From NCBI GenBank assembly GCA_019423725.1, contig JAHZAW010000056.1, positions 1 through 41,845 on the forward strand: 41,845 nucleotides of DNA, written 5' to 3'. Below the pieces are notes generated by a model, which was not told where the DNA came from, ran no database searches, and saw nothing but the letters and a program-made list of their open reading frames with translations. Shown here piece by piece: positions 24,493 to 32,450 of this stretch. The translations under genes and the position numbers were made by a program. Source of the DNA: Clostridiales bacterium. GTDB lineage: Bacteria; Bacillota; Clostridia; Lachnospirales; Anaerotignaceae. The number at the start of each line of letters is the position of its first letter. Position 1 is the first letter of the stretch.

Positions 24493-25587
24493 TTATTTTA
24501 AGATTATCCTCTTTCCACCGCCATATTCCGTTATCTTTCCTATCCTCTGGGCTGAGGGCACTTTTCCCTTGAGCTCATTAAAGAGAGCGTCGGCATCGGC
24601 ACTGTCCACTGCCATGAGAAGTCCACCCGATGTCTGGGGGTCAAAGAGCATGTCCTGTATGGCAAGCTTGATATTTCCCACATCAACACTGCTTTCAGCA
24701 AAACTTCTGTTCCTGTACATGCCCTCGGGAAGTATGCCCATTTCCGCAAGTTTCATAGACTCATCTATGAGGTCTATGCTTCCCGTATCTATGACGGCTC
24801 CCATGCCTGAACCCTGTGTCATCTCCAGCAGATGCCCCATGAGCCCAAAGCCCGTGACATCGGTGCAGGCATGCACCCTGTATTTTACCATGATGTCCCT
24901 GGCGGTCTTATTGAGGGTCGTCATAACTCCAATGACATATTTGAGCCCCTCATCGGAAGCCAGTCCTGCCTTGGCAGCCGTTGTAAGTATGCCCATTCCT
25001 ATGGGTTTCGTAAATATGAGCTCGTCCCCGGCCTTGGCTCCGCTGTTGGTCAGTATTTTATCCGGGTGTACGAATCCAGTTACGGCCATGCCGTATTTCG
25101 GCTCATCGTCCAGTATGGAATGTCCTCCGGTTATGAGAGCTCCGGCCTCATATACCTTCTCATATCCACCCCTGAGTATGTCATGCACTGTCTCCCTGTC
25201 CATGTCTGCGGGCACAGCCATTATATTAAGGGCAAGTTTTGGCTCACCTCCCATGGCGTATACATCGGACATGGCATTGGCCGCCGCTATCTGGCCGAAA
25301 ATATAGGGATCATCGGCTATGGGCGGGAAAAAGTCCACGGTCTGTACTATGGCCGTCTCATCGTTTATCTTATATACGGAGGCGTCATCGCTTTTATCAA
25401 ACCCAACCAGAAGATTCGGGTCCTTATGCACCTTTATATCCTCAAGCAGGGAGGCCAGCACCCCTGCCCCCACCTTTGCACCGCAGCCGGCACATTTTGC
25501 CAGCTTGGTGAGTTTTACATCATCCTTTATTTCAGCCTTTTGAGCATTATCTATATTTTTTATACTTCCTGTATATTCATTATCCAT
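24493..25587 (-). CDS. selD: Selenophosphate synthase (selenide, water dikinase), Cys form
   Basis: This 364-residue enzyme makes selenophosphate from selenide and ATP. The N-terminal active-site loop reads KCAGCGAK; C35 aligns with the catalytic Cys17 of E. coli SelD and K38 with its essential Lys20, so this is the Cys and not the Sec version. Other markers are DPNLLVGFDKSDDASVY, the AAANAMSDVYAMGG segment and 'TGGHSILDDEPKYGMAVTG', which bind ATP and magnesium. The N-terminus is extended by about 18 residues relative to E. coli. Its place among yqeB, yqeC and molybdenum hydroxylase genes suggests the selenium is destined for the labile Se cofactor of those enzymes. AAGGAGGATAAC precedes the ATG. 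Confidence 0.96.
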   Translation of the reverse strand: MDNEYTGSIKNIDNAQKAEIKDDVKLTKLAKCAGCGAKVGAGVLASLLEDIKVHKDPNLLVGFDKSDDASVYKINDETAIVQTVDFFPPIADDPYIFGQIAAANAMSDVYAMGGEPKLALNIMAVPADMDRETVHDILRGGYEKVYEAGALITGGHSILDDEPKYGMAVTGFVHPDKILTNSGAKAGDELIFTKPIGMGILTTAAKAGLASDEGLKYVIGVMTTLNKTARDIMVKYRVHACTDVTGFGLMGHLLEMTQGSGMGAVIDTGSIDLIDESMKLAEMGILPEGMYRNRSFAESSVDVGNIKLAIQDMLFDPQTSGGLLMAVDSADADALFNELKGKVPSAQRIGKITEYGGGKRIILK

Positions 25588-25836
25588 AGTTATCCTCCTT
25601 GATGTTCCCTAATGGGGTCTGGCGGCCTCTATTGGCATTTATGCACATCTGCCTCTACCTGTTTCTAATGTTCTCCAGCGTCCTCCAACGGCCTTCTCTC
25701 TTATGCCCTATAGCCTATATGACTTCTAAATGCCTTATAACGCCATCGCTTCCGCCTTTCTGATGCTTTCTGATGCTTTCTGGCATACCCTGCCTGACTG
25801 CTTGACTGACTGCTTGTCTGCCTTAGCAGCTCAGTA
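25588..25836. repeat. Intergenic tract with 10-bp tandem repeats between yqeB and selD
   Basis: A 10-base unit (TCTGATGCTT) is repeated about two and a half times at 25757-25782. CTGACTGCTTG-type units recur at 25791-25822. The rest is pyrimidine-rich on the plus strand and has no gene. The tandem copies suggest recent slippage. Confidence 0.6.
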
Positions 25837-26619
25837 TTACTTTCTCAGCCTCAAAACAGCCTCAAGCACTCCGCCGCCGACGGCAAGGGCCTTATCGGAT
25901 ACGGTGAAACAGTGTTCCACCTTGCATCTGGGGTCCACGTCTCCGCTTTTCATGCCCTTATAGACCGGTGTTTTTTCAGGGAGTATGCCCCTTAAAACTC
26001 CGCCTATGAGACACTTTACTTCCTCACCGTCCACATATCCCACGGTCTGTCCAGCTTCAACCACATCTCCTATGGAGCACACGGGGTCAAAGATGCCGTC
26101 TTTTACGGCCCTTATTATCCTCTCTGTGGTGTATCCGCCTATGTTTCCGGGTATGCCTGTGTTTTCGGCCGCACTGCCCTCAAGTATGACCCTGCCAAGA
26201 TAATGTCCCCTCTGGGTCTCCACCACGGCATGGCAGTCCTTTCCCGCCGTGAATCCTGGGCCTACGCCTACCACAACGGGGGCATCGTCAATGGACGTTC
26301 CCAGGTTCTTTTTGGCAAGTATGGCGTCTATGACAAAATCCGGTTTTAATGTCTTTATGCACTCCGCCTTTTCGTCTGCAATTACGGCTATGTCCCCTTC
26401 CTTTACTATTTTGAGAGCTTCCTCAGGAGTTTGGGCCCTTCTGGCCTTTACATCCTCCACCACGGCTTCCCCATTTACAACAGCCTGGGAAAAACATACG
26501 GTACGCCTTATGGCCGTAGGCCTTTCAATATCCGTCATTACTATATCTATTTTAGCATGCTTCAGTCTTAAGGCTATTCCTGAAGCGATGTCTCCAGCTC
26601 CTTTTATTACCGCAAACAT
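25837..26619 (-). CDS. yqeB: YqeB, selenium-dependent molybdenum hydroxylase maturation protein
   Basis: This 260-residue protein belongs to the YqeB/EF2563 family that occurs only with selenium-dependent molybdenum hydroxylases. It opens with a Rossmann-like FAVIKGAGDIASGIALRL, then IVMTDIERPTAIRRTVCF, VVGVGPGFTAGKDCHAV and 'GRVILEGSAAENTGIPG'. A biotinyl-like C-terminal part follows (SIGDVVEAGQTVGYVDGEEV). Its exact chemistry is not established; it is thought to help mature the Mo/Se centre. I chose the ATG at 26619 because AGGGGA is six bases upstream; the frame runs on to 26652 inside yqeC. The 13-base overlap with yqeC indicates coupled translation. Confidence 0.93.
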   Translation of the reverse strand: MFAVIKGAGDIASGIALRLKHAKIDIVMTDIERPTAIRRTVCFSQAVVNGEAVVEDVKARRAQTPEEALKIVKEGDIAVIADEKAECIKTLKPDFVIDAILAKKNLGTSIDDAPVVVGVGPGFTAGKDCHAVVETQRGHYLGRVILEGSAAENTGIPGNIGGYTTERIIRAVKDGIFDPVCSIGDVVEAGQTVGYVDGEEVKCLIGGVLRGILPEKTPVYKGMKSGDVDPRCKVEHCFTVSDKALAVGGGVLEAVLRLRK

Positions 26620-27275
26620 ATGAGATTCCCCTTTCTTATCTCTCCCGCCCATACGGGAATATTCAATCCTTCCGCCACCTCAGCGGCGTTTTCCATATCT
26701 TCCAGCGATGCAGCCTGGTTTATGATGAGCACCTGTCCCAGACCTTCTCTTTTTATGACCCTGGATGCCGAATCAGCGTCCGCCTCGTCCTCGATGGACT
26801 TTCCGGCAAGGGAGGCATATATATCCGGCCTGTGGCATACATCCTTTATCCTGCCGCCTATGCCGCTTACACCCATTACCTGGATGACCTTCGTGGTACC
26901 CGGTGGTATGACGGGCTCATAAAGGCCATGGGCCTTAAGGGGCAGCCCCTTTGAACCGTCAGCCTCACAAAGTACATAATCGGCCAGTTTTTCCAGCCTT
27001 TCAAAATCCATATCCGGAGCCGTCAGCTTTCCTTCCCCACAGGCCTTTCCCACACAGATGATGGGATTTTCAGCCAAAGCCTTCTTTATGTCTTCCTCCG
27101 AGGGATCTTCCAGTGTTATAATGTGTTCAGGAGGATATATCTTCGTGGAAGATGACACTATCACCCTGCCTTTATTTGAAAGCTCCTGGGCAAGAACATA
27201 CATCAGCGTAGTTTTTCCGCCGCTTCCGATTATGGAGGTAATACCTTTTTTTATATCAAGCATGTCAGAAATCAT
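26607..27275 (-). CDS. yqeC: YqeC, selenium-dependent molybdenum hydroxylase accessory P-loop protein
   Basis: This 222-residue protein has a nucleotide-binding loop near its N-terminus (ITSIIGSGGKTTLMYVLA), then VIVSSSTKIYPPE, 'YVLCEADGSKGLPLKAH' and 'VIQVMGVSGIGGRI', the standard landmarks of YqeC. It is restricted to genomes with SDMH enzymes and YqeB; the biochemical role is unknown, perhaps ATP-dependent handling of selenium or cofactor. AAAGGAG stands nine bases before the ATG. The gene heads the minus-strand yqeC-yqeB run and is divergent from the ModE-like regulator across 62 bases that contain a candidate ModE box, so molybdate availability may control it. Confidence 0.93.
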   Translation of the reverse strand: MISDMLDIKKGITSIIGSGGKTTLMYVLAQELSNKGRVIVSSSTKIYPPEHIITLEDPSEEDIKKALAENPIICVGKACGEGKLTAPDMDFERLEKLADYVLCEADGSKGLPLKAHGLYEPVIPPGTTKVIQVMGVSGIGGRIKDVCHRPDIYASLAGKSIEDEADADSASRVIKREGLGQVLIINQAASLEDMENAAEVAEGLNIPVWAGEIRKGNLICLR

Positions 27276-27295
27276 TGCCGGTGTCTCCTTTTTTC

Positions 27296-27317
27296 GTTAT
27301 ACTGTTTAAAGGATAAC
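27296..27317. promoter_or_regulatory. Candidate ModE box between yqeC and the ModE-like gene
   Basis: GTTAT (27296-27300) and its exact complement ATAAC (27313-27317) are separated by 12 bases. This is the arm sequence and spacing I recall for the E. coli modA ModE site. The left arm is preceded by C, as in that site. Its location between the two divergent genes fits control of both. Confidence 0.6.
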
Positions 27318-27337
27318 ACCTTTTGGGAGGGTTTACA

Positions 27338-27682
27338 ATGGAAAATGATCTGAAAGCAAAAATACGAATACATCTTTATACAAATGACAAGTGCTTTGGC
27401 CCCGGTATATGCACCCTTCTTGAGGAAGTGGAAAAAAACGGCTCCCTGAGGAAGGCGGCCATGAGCATGAATATGGCCTATTCCAAGGCCTGGAAGATGA
27501 TAAGGCTGTGTGAGGGCAATCTGGGCTTTGAACTCCTTGTCTCCACCACCGGCGGAAAGGGCGGAGGCGGAGCAGTAGTCACCGATGAAGCCAAAAAATT
27601 CATGCAGGCATACAGGGAATACTGCCAGGAGATAGAGGACTTTTCAAAAGAGGTATTAAAGAGAAAATTCAGCGGATTTTAA
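27338..27682 (+). CDS. ModE-like HTH-only molybdenum-type regulator
   Basis: This 114-residue protein matches the N-terminal winged-helix domain of ModE (LysR-type HTH): IHLYTNDKCFGPGICTLLEEVEKNGSLRKAA, 'MNMAYSKAWKMIRLCE' as the recognition region, then 'GFELLVSTTGGKGGGGAVVT', the conserved wing. It ends soon after a helix (FMQAYREYCQEIEDFSKEV) and lacks the C-terminal molbindin domains that bind molybdate in E. coli ModE, so it must sense its signal through a partner or not at all. I chose the ATG at 27338 because GGGAGGG is seven bases upstream. It probably controls yqeC-yqeB and possibly itself. Confidence 0.88.
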   Translation: MENDLKAKIRIHLYTNDKCFGPGICTLLEEVEKNGSLRKAAMSMNMAYSKAWKMIRLCEGNLGFELLVSTTGGKGGGGAVVTDEAKKFMQAYREYCQEIEDFSKEVLKRKFSGF

Positions 27683-27690
27683 AAATATTT

Positions 27691-27724
27691 AAAGCGCCGG
27701 AAGGGTGTCCTTTCGGCGCTTTTT
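27691..27724 (+). terminator. Intrinsic terminator after the ModE-like gene
   Basis: A 12-bp stem (27693-27704 with 27709-27720, one G-U pair, four-base loop) is followed by four T residues. Confidence 0.85.
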
Positions 27725-28003
27725 AAAATAATGAGCCTTTATCCCCGCTCCATCAAGGCCGGGGTTTTGGGCTTTTCCATATATCGATATGCGGTATATG
27801 GCCATTTTGCAACCATAAACGTTTTTCCATAACCGAGCCCATAAAAGGCACAGGGCTTAAGCTCTGCCCCATTTAAACGTCCAGATGCGGGTATCTGCCG
27901 CTTCTTAAGCCTGACATGGGGATGATGCAGCGGGTTTAAAGAGCTTTGTTAGCCCCTATGGCCTAAGCCCCAAGCCCTGGCTTTATATATGGCATTTAAA
28001 AAC
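27725..28003. other. Non-coding tract downstream of the XRE gene
   Basis: No gene is supported. Read on the minus strand there are recurrent GGGCTTA/GGGGCTTAGG-like motifs (27860-27985) and a small inverted repeat (27777-27783 with 27795-27801). I could not identify a known RNA. Confidence 0.45.
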
Positions 28004-28228
28004 TTATTTTTTTCTGTCCTTTGGCGGCTCCTTTATGTCGGTGAGACCCAGGATATAGTCCACGGAAGTGTCATAATAGAGCGCAAGTTTTATAAGTATC
28101 TGGGTGGGGATATCGTTTTCACCGGTCTCATATTTGGAATATCCTGTCTGGGACATATTAAGTATCTGAGACAGCTGTTTCTGGGACAGGTCCCTGTCCT
28201 CCCTAAGGCCACGGATCCTTTTATACAT
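28004..28228 (-). CDS. XRE-family helix-turn-helix regulator
   Basis: This 74-residue protein is almost entirely a Cro/C1-type helix-turn-helix domain: YKRIRGLREDRDLSQKQLSQ, with recognition helix MSQTGYSKYETGENDIP, then 'TQILIKLALYYDTSVDYILG', the typical end of the domain, and a basic tail. The frame extends upstream to 28300, but only the ATG at 28228 has a ribosome binding site (GAGGTGAT, four bases away), and the extra residues look like translated non-coding DNA. It is divergent from the sigma factor gene with about 140 bases between, so it might repress that pair. No phage genes are adjacent. Confidence 0.88.
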   Translation of the reverse strand: MYKRIRGLREDRDLSQKQLSQILNMSQTGYSKYETGENDIPTQILIKLALYYDTSVDYILGLTDIKEPPKDRKK

Positions 28229-28308
28229 GTGTATCACCTCGCCATAGGAAGATAATATCCTAAAAAAGGCGAAATATAAATATAAAAATACAAAAATCAT
28301 AATAAAAC

Positions 28309-28336
28309 GAAACCCCTCCGTATTTTTTCTGTATTT
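28309..28336 (+). promoter_or_regulatory. Possible ECF-type promoter of the sigma/anti-sigma pair
   Basis: A GAAAC element (28309-28313) and a GTATTTAT element beginning at 28331 are spaced as in promoters read by alternative sigma factors. Self-regulation is usual for this gene type, but the -10 match is loose. Confidence 0.35.
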
Positions 28337-28372
28337 ATAGGTGAAGGGCCCTTATAGAAAGGAATGACAAAT

Positions 28373-28924
28373 ATGACTGACGACCAGATAATCGAATTAT
28401 TTTTCAGACGTTTGGAAAATGCCATAGATGAAACAGATAAAAAATACGGATCTTACTGCAGGAAAATATCCATGAACATACTTTCAAACCGCGAGGACAG
28501 TGAGGAAGCCATAAACGACACATACCTCAAGGCTTGGAACAGCATACCGCCTTCAAAGCCCTACCCCCTTAAAACATATCTGGGGATGCTCACAAGGAGG
28601 ATATCCCTTAACCGTTATGAGTATTACAGGGCGCAGAAAAGGAACCTGTACTTTGAGACTATACTTTCCGAGGTGGAGCAGATGCTGCCCTCGTCCTCAG
28701 TGACCGACAGTGATGAAGGCGAGATAACCAGAGCTGTGAACGAATTTTTAAAGGGCCTTAAAAAGGAAAACCGTATATTTTTTGTCAGAAGGTACTGGCA
28801 TTCAGATTCCCTGGAAGATATAGCGAAGCTTTGCGGATGCAGTGAATCCAAAGTTAAGTCATCTCTTTTCAGGACAAGAAAAGCTCTCAGAAAATATCTG
28901 GAAAAGGAGGGGATCGATATATGA
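28373..28924 (+). CDS. Sigma-70 family (ECF-like) RNA polymerase sigma factor
   Basis: This 183-residue protein has a sigma region 2 (YGSYCRKISMNILSNREDSEEAINDTYLKAWNSIPPSKP) and a region 4 helix-turn-helix (YWHSDSLEDIAKLCGCSESKVKSSLFRTRKALRKYL), with no region 1 or 3, the ECF layout. Among Clostridia this type is typically paired with a DUF4179 anti-sigma protein, as here. I chose the ATG at 28373 because AAAGGA is nine bases upstream; an ATG at 28364 directly abuts that site. It overlaps the anti-sigma gene by four bases (ATGA). The regulon is unknown; related systems respond to envelope stress. Confidence 0.9.
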   Translation: MTDDQIIELFFRRLENAIDETDKKYGSYCRKISMNILSNREDSEEAINDTYLKAWNSIPPSKPYPLKTYLGMLTRRISLNRYEYYRAQKRNLYFETILSEVEQMLPSSSVTDSDEGEITRAVNEFLKGLKKENRIFFVRRYWHSDSLEDIAKLCGCSESKVKSSLFRTRKALRKYLEKEGIDI

Positions 28925-30309
28925 GAAAAGAAGATTTTTACAGACAGCTGGGAAACATAGACCCAGGCTTTATAGAGGAAGCAGAGACTTCCACAGAAAC
29001 GGTGAAAAAGAGCTTTAAGGCTGCCAGGAAAAAATGGATAGCCATAGCAGCGGCATTTGTAGTCATGGCAGGAGCTGCCAGCCGTTCGGAGGCGGTACAG
29101 GCTGCCATCAAAAGGATATTTACATTCATACCGGGCATAGGCATAGAGGAAAGCACAGATACTTCATCAGCTCCGGAAATACTCTATTCCATGGACGGGG
29201 ACCCTGTCACAAAGTCCAATGATCTGATGAGCATCACCATCGAAAACGCCTATATAAGCGGATACAGTGTGGATATAGTATACAGAGTGCATTTGAATTT
29301 TATACCCGATGACTTTATTTCCCGTGAAGAAATGCAGAAAATACTTGATGAAAAGGGAGTATCTTCATATATAGAAATAAGGGATGCCACTGCAGGTTTC
29401 GGAGGATATACTTTTCTGGACATAAAACCCGAAGTGACCGTAAACGGCAAGACATATACAGACTTACAGAATTACGGCGGAGGAAGCATTAACGATATGA
29501 CCTATACCGTAAGGGCTGTATCGGAGGATATAGATGAACTGGGAGAAAACCTGCCAGTATCCTTCTCCATCGGTGATCTGAGCTTTGATCTGAGCTTCAA
29601 GCCCATAGAGACCTATGACAGCGTTGACGAGATAGGCCCCACGGCCATGCATAACGGCATATCCGTAACGGCCGTACCCAGATGGGATGGGGATACCCTC
29701 TATGTGAAGTTCTACACCCTTAACTACAGTGATTTTGACCAGACCTACGGCTATATTTCCTATGAGGGAGAAGACACCATACTGCCCTATATAACCGTTG
29801 GTACCGAAAAAATAAACGCTCAGTATGAAGGCGGAGACGGCACGGAATTTTACTTTGACCTGTCCTCCTACGGCCTTACGGATGAGCAGAAGGCGGAAAT
29901 AGAGCTCCATGCACCGGTCATAGTCGTAAGAAACAATGAAAACACCGTAATAGAGTTTACGGTAAATGATGACGGCACCATAGACCACCCGGATAAGGTG
30001 AGATTGTCCAATTGTGAGCTGGATATTTCCGAAATGAAGGTATCCACTGAAAAGGACTGGGAAAACGGCATAGAAATGAGTTTCACGGCTGTCAATGACG
30101 CCGAAAACATAAGATTGAGCTCCATATCCTTTACGGAAGCCAACGGCAGATCCGCAGGCGGAGCAGGCTCCTGGACATATAATGAAGGAAATGAATGGAA
30201 AGCAGCCTTTACCGCCGACAACATCAAGAAGGCACAGGATTACAAGAGCATAAAAATATCCTCAGCGGAATACACTCTGACCGACGAGTATGTATTTCCC
30301 TCAAGCTGA
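28921..30309 (+). CDS. DUF4179-type membrane anti-sigma factor
   Basis: This 462-residue protein has a cytoplasmic N-terminus of about 38 residues, which presumably holds the sigma factor. One transmembrane helix follows (WIAIAAAFVVMAGAASRS), then a 400-residue extracytoplasmic part. That part starts with AVQAAIKRIFTFIPGIGIEES, a typical DUF4179 segment, and continues as beta-rich sequence with Ig-like character. It should keep the partner sigma factor inactive until an envelope signal is sensed. It shares an ATGA overlap with the sigma gene, and a long perfect terminator follows, so the two form a closed operon. Confidence 0.87.
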   Translation: MRKEDFYRQLGNIDPGFIEEAETSTETVKKSFKAARKKWIAIAAAFVVMAGAASRSEAVQAAIKRIFTFIPGIGIEESTDTSSAPEILYSMDGDPVTKSNDLMSITIENAYISGYSVDIVYRVHLNFIPDDFISREEMQKILDEKGVSSYIEIRDATAGFGGYTFLDIKPEVTVNGKTYTDLQNYGGGSINDMTYTVRAVSEDIDELGENLPVSFSIGDLSFDLSFKPIETYDSVDEIGPTAMHNGISVTAVPRWDGDTLYVKFYTLNYSDFDQTYGYISYEGEDTILPYITVGTEKINAQYEGGDGTEFYFDLSSYGLTDEQKAEIELHAPVIVVRNNENTVIEFTVNDDGTIDHPDKVRLSNCELDISEMKVSTEKDWENGIEMSFTAVNDAENIRLSSISFTEANGRSAGGAGSWTYNEGNEWKAAFTADNIKKAQDYKSIKISSAEYTLTDEYVFPSS

Positions 30310-30350
30310 TGCCCCATCGGAAACCAAAGGCATAAAAGCTCAACAAACAT

Positions 30351-30386
30351 AAAGAGACAGCGTAAATTTACGCTGTCTCTTTTTTA
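30351..30386 (+). terminator. Long perfect-palindrome terminator of the sigma operon
   Basis: A 32-base perfect palindrome (30351-30382) is followed by further T residues. It can form a stem of about 14 pairs. Confidence 0.9.
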
Positions 30387-30577
30387 GTCCGGGCTATTTG
30401 GGGGCTTTTAATCTCCATCAGCCAGGCCTTTGTATACGCTCCAAAGCTCTGTCCCGCTGGTCCTAAGCCTCGATATTTATTTGCAGCTCTGACCTGCTAA
30501 ACCCTTTGCCAGTCCCAAGTGCTCCCTAAGGCTCCCAATGTCTCTAAGAGGCTCCGAGGGGCTCCATCATTCGGCCA
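30387..30577. other. Non-coding tract with GGAGCC-like repeats after the lipoprotein gene
   Basis: Read on the minus strand, several GGAGCC units occur between 30510 and 30570. A GTGATGGCC unit is repeated across the lipoprotein stop codon (30565-30592). No gene or clear terminator is present. Confidence 0.5.
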
Positions 30578-31261
30578 TCACTGGGCCATCACAAAAAACG
30601 GCTCCATGTCAGTGTGTTCCTTCCATTGGTCAGTGACTCCTTCGTTTTTCAGTTTATCCTTTATCATATCATAAAGGCTGTCCAGCTCATCCTCTGAATA
30701 ATCATTTATGTCCAGGTCTTCTATTCCCGCATCGCTCAAAAGCGGCTTCTGGCCCTCAAAATCGGAAAATATCTCCTTAGCCTTTGCATAGGCCATTTCC
30801 ATCTGGAAGGAGAAGAAGTCCTTCTGTATGGCGCTCATGCCAGAAAGGTATTCATCAAGGACAGCCTCCACATCCTGGGCTTTGGTGAGATTTATGAGCG
30901 CAGCTCCGGCAGCGGCTTCCTTGAGGCTGGCTCCCGCCGTCCCAAGCTGTACCGAATCGATGGTTATGAGCTTATCCTCGGTTTCTCCGCTGCTTTCAGG
31001 GGAGTAAAACCATTCTGTTATATTGGTATCCTCATAATCCACGGCCAATTCATTTTCATTATCCCCCTGGCCTTCGCCAGTCTGTCCTCCAGAAGCTGAG
31101 CCCTGGCCATCTCCCTTTGCAGTGTCTTCTGATTGGGTCTCCTGGCTGTTCTGGGCTGTATTCTCCGTGTCCTTTTGACTGTCTTTCCCCTCTCCGGTAC
31201 ATCCAGAGACCGCCAGGGCCCCTGCCACCGAAAGTGCTAAAATATCCATAAATATTTTCAT
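30578..31261 (-). CDS. Lipoprotein of unknown function
   Basis: This 227-residue protein has a short hydrophobic signal and a lipobox (AVSGC) with the lipid-bearing Cys at position 21. A low-complexity Gln/Gly/Ser/Glu-rich spacer runs to about residue 70. The remaining folded part is acidic and mostly helical (for example KAQDVEAVLDEYLSGMSAIQ, MEMAYAKAKEIFSD). I recognise no family. GGAGGCGGTAAT precedes the ATG, and a plausible promoter is upstream. The last codons and the stop lie within a small tandem repeat that continues into the 3' flank, so the C-terminus may be recent. It is monocistronic. Confidence 0.8.
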   Translation of the reverse strand: MKIFMDILALSVAGALAVSGCTGEGKDSQKDTENTAQNSQETQSEDTAKGDGQGSASGGQTGEGQGDNENELAVDYEDTNITEWFYSPESSGETEDKLITIDSVQLGTAGASLKEAAAGAALINLTKAQDVEAVLDEYLSGMSAIQKDFFSFQMEMAYAKAKEIFSDFEGQKPLLSDAGIEDLDINDYSEDELDSLYDMIKDKLKNEGVTDQWKEHTDMEPFFVMAQ

Positions 31262-31619
31262 ATTACCGCCTCCATTTTAATAAAGCCAATAAAGCCATAA
31301 AAGTCATACTTGGCTTTGTCTACATGATAGCCTGCTGTCTCCCAAAGTCAATTTTATTAATGAATATTTAATTTTGTCATACATCTGACGGGGATGATTC
31401 GCCCATCTCAGCCGAAAATGTGATTTTTTTGATGTATTTTAACTTCGTCCACTGGCAGATATTGTATTTTATTCTTGTATTCGCGGCGATAAACAGTGCA
31501 ATTTGTCATATATCGTTTAATTTTTATATTATTATTAACAAAATATATACACATTTGTTTTGATATGTTATAATAAATAGGCATATTTAAACAATAAAAA
31601 TATCAGGGAGGCTAAGATC
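31262..31619. other. Divergent intergenic region of the lipoprotein and SDR genes
   Basis: No gene is seen. It holds the lipoprotein promoter and an extended -10 (TGTTATAAT, 31566-31574) for the SDR gene, within very AT-rich DNA. Confidence 0.6.
31324..31351 (-). promoter_or_regulatory. Promoter of the lipoprotein gene
   Basis: On the minus strand TTGACT (31346-31351) and TATCAT (31324-31329) are 16 bases apart. Confidence 0.6.
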
Positions 31620-32399
31620 ATGAGCGTAATGGATATGTTTTCACTTAAAGGCAAAAACGCCCTCGTTATAGGCGGAAGCAAAGGACTTGGCGAAGGTATA
31701 GCCAGAGGTCTTGTTGAAGCAGGCGCAGTTGCCGTTGTATCAAGCAGAAACCAGGCTGACTGCGATAAGGCAGCCGCAGGCATAGTTGAAAAAACAGGCG
31801 GCCAGTGCTATGGAATATCAGCTGATATATCCACAAAGGAAGGCGTTGACGCCCTTGTAAATAAAGTTATCGAAAAACTTGGACATATTGATATCCTCGT
31901 TAACAGCGCAGGCGTTAACATAAGAAAGCCTGCCATCGAATATACAGTTGAAGACTGGGACAAGGTGCAGGACGTACAGCTCAAAGGCGTATTCCTTTCA
32001 TGCCAGGCCGTTGGCAGGCATATGATCGAAAAGGGCATCAAGGGTAAGATCATCAACATTTCATCCATCAATGCCCGTGTCGTAGCAAGACCCAATATCG
32101 TTTCATACGTTGCCGCTAAGGGTGCCGTTATGCAGATGACAAAGGCCCTTGCCGTTGAATGGGCTCAGTACGGAATAAATGTAAATGCCGTTGCTCCCGG
32201 ATTCTTCGAGACAGCCATGACAAAGGTCCTCTTTGAAGACCCTGCCACAAGGGAAGAAATGTTCAGACATATACCCATGAAACGTTTCGGAAACGCTGAC
32301 ACAGACCTGGCCGGAATGGTAGTTTATTTCGCTTCAGACGCATCAAACTACACAACAGGACAGATAATCTACATCGACGGCGGATATACAAGCATCTAA
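31620..32399 (+). CDS. Short-chain dehydrogenase/reductase (gluconate 5-dehydrogenase / KduD-like)
   Basis: This 259-residue classical SDR has the nucleotide motif GGSKGLGEGIA, the structural LVNSAGVN motif, the catalytic Ser in INISSINA and the YxxxK pair in SYVAAKGAV. The C-terminal PGFFETAMT and 'TTGQIIYIDGG' segments are standard. The opening MFSLKGKNALVIGG resembles gluconate 5-dehydrogenase and 2-deoxy-keto-gluconate dehydrogenases, but SDR substrate calls from sequence are unreliable. The codons here are cleaner and richer in GTT/GCC than those of neighbours, suggesting good expression. GGGAGG lies eight bases before the ATG. It is monocistronic, with its own terminator. Confidence 0.88.
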   Translation: MSVMDMFSLKGKNALVIGGSKGLGEGIARGLVEAGAVAVVSSRNQADCDKAAAGIVEKTGGQCYGISADISTKEGVDALVNKVIEKLGHIDILVNSAGVNIRKPAIEYTVEDWDKVQDVQLKGVFLSCQAVGRHMIEKGIKGKIINISSINARVVARPNIVSYVAAKGAVMQMTKALAVEWAQYGINVNAVAPGFFETAMTKVLFEDPATREEMFRHIPMKRFGNADTDLAGMVVYFASDASNYTTGQIIYIDGGYTSI

Positions 32400-32406
32400 T
32401 TGTCAT

Positions 32407-32432
32407 AAAGCCCGCATTTTGCGGGCTTTTTA
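32407..32432 (+). terminator. Intrinsic terminator after the SDR gene
   Basis: A 10-bp stem (32407-32416 with 32420-32429, three-base loop) runs into a T tract, 19 bases before the next ATG. Confidence 0.9.
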
Positions 32433-32450
32433 TAGTTAAGGAGGGGTTTT

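Noticed and set aside
25480..25500. SelD as a selenoprotein
   Set aside because: The active-site position is a normal Cys codon, and no in-frame UGA was needed to align the enzyme.
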